Virus record (IMG/VR): IMGVR_UViG_3300035138_000007
Location: 1 to 43,427 of that record
Reading direction: 5' to 3' (one strand)
DNA length: 43,427 nt
From: a virus
The notes beneath the pieces are model-generated. The model did not search any database. It saw nothing but the letters and a program-made list of their open reading frames with translations, and had not been told where the DNA came from. The translations under genes and the position numbers were made by a program. Within the stretch, counting starts at the first letter, position 1; each line of letters starts with the position of its first letter. Positions 38,054 to 43,427 of this stretch are shown here, in pieces.

Positions 38054-38082
38054 GGGGAGGTCAAAAAGGTTATGGCCTCCCC
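38054..38082 (+). other. Strong hairpin after the capsid/decoration genes
   Basis: GGGGAGG (38054-38060) pairs perfectly with CCTCCCC (38076-38082); a further U-G and C-G pair extend the stem to nine, and the loop is 11 bases. No U tract follows, so it is not a standard terminator. It may protect the 3' end of capsid transcripts or cause pausing. An AAGGAG site for the next gene begins three bases after the stem. Confidence 0.6.
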
Positions 38083-38094
38083 TCAAGGAGTAAT

Positions 38095-38616
38095 ATGGAT
38101 GACGAGGTTATGCAGGCGGTTAGAGAAGGCAGGACTAGCATAGAACTAAATCCTGCTAAGAGGAACGTGGCTCATACTATCTTGGGCTTTCCATTCCGGC
38201 ATTATTTTATTAGAGTAAAGGAAGAGTTAATGTTAGGAATAATTAACTCCTCTAAGAAATATCCAAAGTCAACTAAATATAATACAGACGATATGGTAAC
38301 TCATGCAATACTAGATGCAGGTGAATCTATTTTATCAAGAGCCAAGGTAAGGAAAAACCTAATAGAAGCGGCAATTAGAATAGGAGCTGGCGAAACTGCT
38401 CACGATAGATTCTATAGAGGACTATTCCAAGTGTTTCTTGAGGAAATGGTTAAGAAACTGCTAGATGGGAAGTTAGATACAAGAGAACTTGGTGAGCCAT
38501 CTAAAGAATTCTGGTATGAGGAAATGCCTTATGGCGGAGAACATTCAATACTGTACCAGATTATGGACAGGAGAGAAGAAATTAAGGAGTTGTTAAGGAG
38601 ACCAAAGGATGAGTGA
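38095..38616 (+). CDS. Helical hypothetical protein of head module
   Basis: 173 residues. Mainly helical and basic (RVKEELMLGIINSSKKYPKS, then RKNLIEAAIRIGAGE, FQVFLEEMVKKLLDGK). AAGGAG lies four bases before the ATG. It follows the decoration gene and overlaps a small zinc-ribbon gene by eight bases. It could be a head completion or adaptor protein by position. No family was recognised. Confidence 0.65.
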   Translation: MDDEVMQAVREGRTSIELNPAKRNVAHTILGFPFRHYFIRVKEELMLGIINSSKKYPKSTKYNTDDMVTHAILDAGESILSRAKVRKNLIEAAIRIGAGETAHDRFYRGLFQVFLEEMVKKLLDGKLDTRELGEPSKEFWYEEMPYGGEHSILYQIMDRREEIKELLRRPKDE

Positions 38617-38779
38617 ACAGGTGCTAGAGCCAGGTCAGAAATGTCCTGCATGTGGTGGAGAAATAGACCTCATGTATCGAGATGTGCAGGAACTTATATG
38701 GCATAGTAAGTGTTTCGTATGTGGGACTCGTTATACAGTTCCAGACAGTAAACATACGTGGAAGTTTGCCCACGTTTAG
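38609..38779 (+). CDS. Zinc-ribbon protein in head module
   Basis: 56 residues with AAGGAG eight bases before the ATG. Two cysteine pairs, CPAC (12-15) and CFVC (35-38), form a zinc ribbon; a Trp/His-containing linker joins them. It is the only zinc ribbon found in the rightward arm. It overlaps the end of the preceding gene. Function unknown; a structural or regulatory role is possible. Confidence 0.65.
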   Translation: MSEQVLEPGQKCPACGGEIDLMYRDVQELIWHSKCFVCGTRYTVPDSKHTWKFAHV

Positions 38780-38787
38780 GAGGAATC

Positions 38788-39495
38788 ATGTCTAGCATGA
38801 TAAGAGAAATCGATAACTTCAAAGCTGAGATAGTATCTGGCGGCCAAGTCGGCATAGAGACCACAGTAAGGATTTCGGCTGATATCAAAGTTGAGTCGAT
38901 AGGAGATGAGATAAGCAGGCACGACTGGGCTGTGTCTCAAGCATATATTAAATACTGGCTTATAAGTGATACTTGGGCTATCCTTGACCAAGGTAAGGAA
39001 GAGAGGCATACAACAGACTATAGTAGGGAACCTGGCTCGTACGCTCTACTTGACTGGCATGTCGAGATGGAAACCACTTGGATACCAGAAACAGTTGGAA
39101 CTTATTACATATCAGCTAGAGCTATCATGTTTAGTAACATAACTGTTGGTGACTTCTGGCCTCCACAATGGAACTATGAATACAGTGTAGAGCAGCTATA
39201 TGCACCAATAGATATTACTGCTCCTAGTCCTCAGTCACTGGATGAGGGAAGTTTTCTTGTTACTGTTGGGGATAATATAGACTGGTATGACTTCGATGGG
39301 TTAGTCATATCTGAGGAAGTCAACCAAACAGGAACCATAGACGGACATGAAGTGAGGATATTCATTCCTGCCAATACTCTTGTACTCGGAACTTACGAGA
39401 TAGAGGTAGTCTTAGATGGACTCGTAGCCAGCATCATCCCACAGGCTTTATTCAATAATGTTCCTGAACTCTACGTAGACGGTATTAAACAGTAG
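38788..39495 (+). CDS. Beta-rich (Ig-like) virion protein
   Basis: 235 residues from the ATG at 38788, five bases after AGGAGG. An upstream in-frame ATG lies inside the zinc-ribbon gene. The sequence alternates hydrophobic and polar residues with Tyr/Trp, as in Ig-like or fibre domains (TTVRISADIKVESIGDEISR, then IPETVGTYYISARAI). Ends in a short VPELYVDGIKQ. Likely a decoration, fibre or tail protein by position. No specific family. Confidence 0.65.
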   Translation: MSSMIREIDNFKAEIVSGGQVGIETTVRISADIKVESIGDEISRHDWAVSQAYIKYWLISDTWAILDQGKEERHTTDYSREPGSYALLDWHVEMETTWIPETVGTYYISARAIMFSNITVGDFWPPQWNYEYSVEQLYAPIDITAPSPQSLDEGSFLVTVGDNIDWYDFDGLVISEEVNQTGTIDGHEVRIFIPANTLVLGTYEIEVVLDGLVASIIPQALFNNVPELYVDGIKQ

Positions 39496-39504
39496 GAGGT
39501 TAAC

Positions 39505-39684
39505 ATGCCACTTCCAGTAGACTCAATAAATAGTGAAATGAAGTTGCCAAAGGTAAGGCAGCTCGTTAATGAAACTATCCAAATGCTAATTCATAAAGAG
39601 AATAAAGACCCAAAGGAAGCTGCAGGCCAGGCTTACGGTATGGCAGCTGAGAAGTGGGGAAAGAAAATTCCAAAGGGAGGATAA
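39505..39684 (+). CDS. Small helical basic protein
   Basis: 59 residues with AGGAGG before the ATG at 39505. It is a basic helix-rich peptide (PKVRQLVNETIQMLIHKENK, then AAGQAYGMAAEKWGKKIP). It ends one base before the next ATG. Conserved-looking small head/tail-module peptide; no family was recognised. Confidence 0.6.
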   Translation: MPLPVDSINSEMKLPKVRQLVNETIQMLIHKENKDPKEAAGQAYGMAAEKWGKKIPKGG

Positions 39685-39685
39685 C

Positions 39686-40015
39686 ATGTCGGAGAATTTT
39701 GTATCTTATCCTAACATAGGCTACACGACTTTAACAGTTAGCTCATCTGTAGTTACCTTTACTGATTGTGGAGTCACATCATTAATAACTCAGCCAGGAC
39801 TAAGGAAAGTTATATTTCAGGTAGATCCTGCTGGTGGAAACTGCCGATATACTTTAGATGGTTCTACAGACCCAGTTGGGGCTAGTGCTGGTATACGTGC
39901 TGATGCTGGAGATATTGTAGAACTAGACCCAGTTGAGGCCAAGAATTTTAAGGCATTATACGATGATGGTGCTACGGACGCTACTCTTCAGTGCCACTTC
40001 TACTATACAGACTAG
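39686..40015 (+). CDS. Putative decoration or tail protein
   Basis: 109 residues with GGGAGG. A compact beta-sandwich-like sequence (YTTLTVSSSVVTFTDCGVTS, then CRYTLDGSTDPVGASAGIR). Three cysteines. Size and strands fit small decoration or tail proteins. It lies between a basic peptide and a helix-plus-beta protein. No family was recognised. Confidence 0.62.
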   Translation: MSENFVSYPNIGYTTLTVSSSVVTFTDCGVTSLITQPGLRKVIFQVDPAGGNCRYTLDGSTDPVGASAGIRADAGDIVELDPVEAKNFKALYDDGATDATLQCHFYYTD

Positions 40016-40024
40016 GAGGAAAAT

Positions 40025-40633
40025 ATGAGAGTACTTAAATCATCCTTAAAAGCAACACTGGGCACTGTTGAGGGATATACTGATGAAGTAGAGAGTCTGC
40101 TTAAGAATGCTACTTATGGCCTTTCAGCATTAGAGACTTTAGTAGATGATGTTGAAGATAATCAAGCCGCTATGAGAGGTGGAGCTGAAACTCTTGAGTC
40201 ACTAGCTGAGAGACTTGATACCCACCTTGACTTTGCCCGTATTCAGACTATAGCTAGCCCAGTAACTTTGACCGGCTCTGCCCAGTATGTGTATAGTAGG
40301 TCAGGAAGTGCTAGACCTTTCTTCTTTGGCGGTGGAACTATGAGTTGGAACGCGGGGGCATGGGCAGGTGGCGAGGATGTGACTATTACAGTACAGCTTA
40401 CTACCGACGGCTCAAACTGGGAGACAATGTGGAGTTTAAACTTAACAGCAGCAGCCAGCCCATTAACTGTAGCTATCCCAAGTGGATACAGCGAAGATTC
40501 AACCTTAAACATACCTATGGGATTTTGGGTAGGTTCAAATTGCGGGGTAAGAGTTGGGATAGTGCAAGATGTAGAAGGCGCGGGTTACCACGCTGTAAGC
40601 CACAACTTTGTAGACGGAGTACCAGGAGGATAA
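40025..40633 (+). CDS. Putative tail or virion protein, helix plus beta
   Basis: 202 residues with AGGAGG. The N-terminal 70 residues are helical (LKATLGTVEGYTDEVESLLK, then TLESLAERLDTHLDF). The rest is beta-rich and Gly/Thr-rich (AWAGGEDVTITVQLTTDGSN and later VGIVQDVEGAG). The plan resembles a fibre-like protein with an oligomerising stalk and a beta head. No family was recognised. Confidence 0.62.
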   Translation: MRVLKSSLKATLGTVEGYTDEVESLLKNATYGLSALETLVDDVEDNQAAMRGGAETLESLAERLDTHLDFARIQTIASPVTLTGSAQYVYSRSGSARPFFFGGGTMSWNAGAWAGGEDVTITVQLTTDGSNWETMWSLNLTAAASPLTVAIPSGYSEDSTLNIPMGFWVGSNCGVRVGIVQDVEGAGYHAVSHNFVDGVPGG

Positions 40634-40635
40634 TA

Positions 40636-40818
40636 ATGGATAATGAAGTTAGAACGTATATTCACAATGTAGTTATTCCTCATATGATTAATCAGTGGAA
40701 GAATATGAAAACGGAACGGGATGAAGCTATGGATAAAGCAACAAGCTTAAACAACCAGATGACTGCTCTAAAGGCAATCTATGACCAGATGTTGGTAGAC
40801 GTTCCTGAACCAGACTAG
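40636..40818 (+). CDS. Small coiled-coil protein
   Basis: 60 residues from the ATG at 40636, overlapping the preceding GGAGG/stop region by spacing only two bases. A helical region (INQWKNMKTERDEAMDKATS) with heptad character and an acidic tail VDVPEPD. It looks like a small assembly or chaperone-like protein. A longer frame through the preceding gene is a shadow. No family was recognised. Confidence 0.6.
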   Translation: MDNEVRTYIHNVVIPHMINQWKNMKTERDEAMDKATSLNNQMTALKAIYDQMLVDVPEPD

Positions 40819-40827
40819 GAGGGATAA

Positions 40828-41394
40828 ATGAGAAGCACAGGACTAATTCTGAATGTAGCCTCTCAAGTAGGTGGCGCAGAACCGAGCACGACTACACTTA
40901 TAGATGCTAGCCGTATGGGTAATAATGGTACTTTTAAAGGTACTGATGAACCATCATGGGGTCAACTATCCTCTGGTCTATGGTACTTAGACTTTGATGG
41001 TTCTGACGATAAGGTTACTGTCGGAGATACAAATGAGGATATCAAGACATTTGCTTGCTGGATAAGTGCCGATGATATCACGACAAGGGCATTGATTGAC
41101 TTTGACAGTGGCACTCATTCTGTGGAGATAAATGGTAGTTCAACCATAACTGCCACTGGATGGTCAAGTCCAACGATTTACGTGGATGGGCAGTCTGCAA
41201 GTGCCATAGTAACAACAGGTTGGCATTTCGTGGTAGTAACTACTGCGAATGCTTTTAAGGCATCATCATTAGTATTAGGAAATGAAGCAAGTTTCTACGA
41301 CGGTAAGATGTGTAAGATAAGGTGCTGGCAACATGCTCTAGACTCTGCCCAGATAAAACGACTCTACACGGCTGAACGGAGGTTGTTCTCATGA
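40828..41394 (+). CDS. LamG/concanavalin-A-like protein, first copy
   Basis: 188 residues with AGGAGGG. A jelly-roll pattern with NNGTFKGTDEPSWGQ, WYLDFDGSDDKVTVGD, GWHFVVVTT and FYDGKMCKIRCWQHALDSAQ. This matches the LamG/concanavalin-A-like fold that binds carbohydrates in phage tail fibres. It overlaps the next gene as ATGA, and the two share the same core motifs, so they are a tandem duplication. Likely receptor or glycan binding. Confidence 0.75.
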   Translation: MRSTGLILNVASQVGGAEPSTTTLIDASRMGNNGTFKGTDEPSWGQLSSGLWYLDFDGSDDKVTVGDTNEDIKTFACWISADDITTRALIDFDSGTHSVEINGSSTITATGWSSPTIYVDGQSASAIVTTGWHFVVVTTANAFKASSLVLGNEASFYDGKMCKIRCWQHALDSAQIKRLYTAERRLFS

Positions 41395-42077
41395 GAAGTT
41401 CCGGCGTATTATTTGATTGTGGTTTATGGACAGACCCTCAGATAGAACCTCATGCCACCATTCTCTATGACCAGAGCCGGTACGGCAATGACGGAACTTT
41501 TAAAGCTGACGGTGAACCTAACTGGGTGTGGGATGGTAAGTGTTGGGTTATGGACTTTGATGGATCTGATGATAAAGTTACTATTGCTGCCCATCGTTCG
41601 TTGCAGACAGTACATGAACTAACTATAGCTTTTTGGCTCAGACTAGATACTGCGTATGATTCTACTAATTTAGGCTTTGCCTCTCATGGTTCATACTCAC
41701 ATCCTTGGAATATAGCTACTAATGGAGATGCAAGGGTGTGGTCACAGTTCAGGGATTCGGGGGGGACATCTAGGAATGGTACATTAACTAACACTTATGT
41801 AGCATCTACTACCGGAGCGTGGTGGCACTTAGTGTTTACACTTGATTCTGGTTGGTGTGGCGCATACGTTAATGGGCAATTAGAGAACTTAGAGAACCAA
41901 TCTGCCTATTTTACAGAACTAAATGTATACAATGAAAATATGTATATTGGATGTTACGAAGGGCCAAATCTTACGTTTGACGGACAGGTGGCTAACTTTA
42001 AATACTACAACTATGCCCTCAATCTCGATGAAATAAACAAAATCTACGGGTCTGAACGATACCTACTTGGAGTATAG
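41391..42077 (+). CDS. LamG/concanavalin-A-like protein, second copy
   Basis: 228 residues, GGAGG eight bases before the ATG. It repeats the first copy's order: YGNDGTFKADGEPNW, VMDFDGSDDKVTIAAH, a longer central part, AWWHLVFTLDSGWC, then FDGQVANFKYYNYALNLDEI. It is about 40 residues longer in the loop region. The paralogue is probably also a receptor or glycan-binding tail protein, diverged after tandem duplication. Confidence 0.75.
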   Translation: MRSSGVLFDCGLWTDPQIEPHATILYDQSRYGNDGTFKADGEPNWVWDGKCWVMDFDGSDDKVTIAAHRSLQTVHELTIAFWLRLDTAYDSTNLGFASHGSYSHPWNIATNGDARVWSQFRDSGGTSRNGTLTNTYVASTTGAWWHLVFTLDSGWCGAYVNGQLENLENQSAYFTELNVYNENMYIGCYEGPNLTFDGQVANFKYYNYALNLDEINKIYGSERYLLGV

Positions 42078-42078
42078 C

Positions 42079-43143
42079 ATGAGAACCATTACTGACACTC
42101 TGCTATCAGCTCAAACTTCCAATAGCCGTACTCCTTACTTCCATATGGTTTTCACTAACTACGCCGGTACTGATACTGAAGACCTCAGCACAGATGGAAC
42201 ATACGGAGATAGGATACTACTTATAGACCACACCGAAGAGCCTTATAATGAGTATGCAACTATTGTGCTGAAAAACTACGATAGAGGACTGCCAACAGAC
42301 TTAACAGGCTACTGGACTGAAATCGGCTATGGTGATGGGAGTGAGTACTGTGGGGATGGTAGCAACGGAGGAGCAGACGCCACTGCTAGACTCTGGGTAA
42401 AGCACCACAATGTAATATCTGCTGGAGGCAAGTTATTCACTATCTTAGAGCTAGAAGGCATGTGGGTGAAGTTAAGAGAGACTCTCATGAGAGTAGGTAC
42501 ACCTCCGTATTATATAGCCACTGAGTCTGACTTTGGTGGAGCCTCAACTCCTTATGATATTATAGACTATATCCTTACCAATGAGATAGACCCTGCCATG
42601 AGTCTTGATGCACTAGCTGAAGACGACGGCATCATGGATACCTTGGAGCCTACCTTCAGTGTCAACGAGATGCAACCTTTCGAGGATGCAGGTACTATCA
42701 TTTACGAACTTATCAAGATGACTAAGAGTTACCTGAGGGCTAAGGCTGGTATGGCCTTTGAAGTCAAGTACCCTCAGGATGGAGACTCAGTCGATATTAC
42801 CTATTATAACAATACTGCTCCTAAGTTCTACGAGGCATCATTCAGGCATAATCTGGTAATCCCTAACCAAGTTCTACTTTTTGCCAATGCTGGTGACGAT
42901 GGACTTTGGACGGATATTATAACTGGTCAAGCAGATGACAGTACCAGTCAGGCTGACTACGGTATAGTTCCTTATATCGCTACTGCTCCTTATGTAACAT
43001 CTCAGGCAGATGCTACGGCTAGAGCAGAAGCTATCCTGGCTCGTATCCAGATGGAGATTGACGGTGGGTATACAATAGTAATGCATGACTGCCAGATAGA
43101 GCTATATGATAAGGTGCAAATATCTGACTCGAGAGGATTATAA
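42079..43143 (+). CDS. Putative tail hub / baseplate-type protein
   Basis: 354 residues from the ATG at 42079, eight bases after GGAG. An ATG four codons upstream lies within the previous gene. The sequence is beta-rich at the start (LLSAQTSNSRTPYFHMVFTN), then has a helical middle with acidic loops and a C-terminal strand/helix IEMDGGYTIVMHDCQIEL-like region. It resembles hub or tail-initiation proteins of tailed phages in layout. It precedes the tail protein that spans the circular join. No firm family. Confidence 0.6.
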   Translation: MRTITDTLLSAQTSNSRTPYFHMVFTNYAGTDTEDLSTDGTYGDRILLIDHTEEPYNEYATIVLKNYDRGLPTDLTGYWTEIGYGDGSEYCGDGSNGGADATARLWVKHHNVISAGGKLFTILELEGMWVKLRETLMRVGTPPYYIATESDFGGASTPYDIIDYILTNEIDPAMSLDALAEDDGIMDTLEPTFSVNEMQPFEDAGTIIYELIKMTKSYLRAKAGMAFEVKYPQDGDSVDITYYNNTAPKFYEASFRHNLVIPNQVLLFANAGDDGLWTDIITGQADDSTSQADYGIVPYIATAPYVTSQADATARAEAILARIQMEIDGGYTIVMHDCQIELYDKVQISDSRGL

Positions 43144-43427
43144 TGGCTACTGTGACTTTGAGTCCAACTGCTAACGGTTCGTGGCATCAACTCACTCATA
43201 CTCCTGGTTATGACCACTGGGAATGCGCGCTTACTCAAGGGGATGCAAAAATACTAACTAATCCGTATCCTAATCCACTGTATACAGATACATTTGTATT
43301 TTCAGATACTGGAGTAGCTGGAGTTGTAAACAGTGTAGTAGTATACATAAATGTACCTTACCAGGCTTGGGGAGCTACTGTTTATTGTGCTGCTGAGATT
43401 AATGGTAGTTTATATAGTTATGCAGTT
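43143..43427 (+). CDS. Tail/fibre protein, N-terminal part of gene crossing the circular join
   Basis: An ATG overlaps the preceding TAA (TAATG), opening a frame of 95 codons to the window's end; bases after 43300 repeat bases 1-127, and the frame continues to 817. The 324-residue product begins MATVTLSPTANGSWHQLTHT, a beta-type N-terminus with two Cys (WECA and VYCAA). Together with the part annotated at the window start it is one gene. Confidence 0.8.
   Translation, partial: MATVTLSPTANGSWHQLTHTPGYDHWECALTQGDAKILTNPYPNPLYTDTFVFSDTGVAGVVNSVVVYINVPYQAWGATVYCAAEINGSLYSYAV
43301..43427. repeat. Terminal direct repeat, right copy
   Basis: Identical over all 127 bases to positions 1-127. See the left copy; it indicates circular closure of the contig and gives a unique length of 43,300 bp. 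Confidence 0.95.

Noticed and set aside
40345-40635. Upstream extension of the 40636 gene
   Set aside because: It lies in another frame of the 40025-40633 gene, and the ATG at 40636 has its own GGAGG site.

Overview
The window is the complete, circularly closed genome of a tailed double-stranded DNA bacteriophage. The first 127 bases recur exactly at 43301-43427, so the unique genome is 43,300 bp, and one gene (start 43143, stop 817) runs across the join. TTGACA/TATAAT-type promoters and strong AGGAGG ribosome-binding sites show that the host is a bacterium with a sigma-70-like transcription system. The host genus cannot be read from the sequence. No integrase, repressor or excisionase was recognised, so a strictly lytic life style is likely but not proven.

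The genome has two arms that diverge from a promoter region at about 24840-24975 and converge near 3600-3700. The plus-strand arm (24976 to 43300, then 1 to 3588) is the virion module: small terminase, large terminase, portal, a 2010-residue giant protein, scaffold-like protein, HK97-like major capsid protein, head and decoration candidates, two tandem LamG-like proteins, a tail-hub-like protein, a junction-spanning tail protein and a long adaptor/coiled-coil protein. It ends at an intrinsic terminator at 3650-3684. No long tape-measure or tail-sheath gene was recognised, and the giant protein plus an adaptor-like protein would fit a short-tailed (podovirus-like) particle.

The minus-strand arm (24817 down to 3711) carries replication, recombination, repair and many very small genes. 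It encodes a family A DNA polymerase with proofreading domain, a DnaB/RepA-type ATPase, a Sak4-like RecA-fold ATPase, a Cas4-like Fe-S nuclease, an ERCC4-like protein with helix-hairpin-helix, a calcineurin-like phosphoesterase, an HD phosphohydrolase, a DNA methyltransferase, a T4 DenV-like pyrimidine-dimer glycosylase and an RNase H-like protein with a decayed active site. About fourteen small cysteine-rich, zinc-ribbon-like proteins and a tRNA-Ile with anticodon UAU are also in this arm. Genes are packed with overlaps of the ATGA and TAATG type.

Points most worth a second look: (i) three small genes that have a convincing protein sequence but no ATG/GTG/TTG start; each instead overlaps the upstream UAG stop with a near-cognate triplet (AUA, AUA, GUA); (ii) an arginine-rich peptide gene overprinted on the small-terminase tail; (iii) promoters whose predicted start point falls on the Shine-Dalgarno sequence; (iv) a three-way-junction RNA fold at 13759-13817; (v) the rare tRNA-Ile(UAU); and (vi) a self-contained promoter-gene-terminator unit at 21736-22409.
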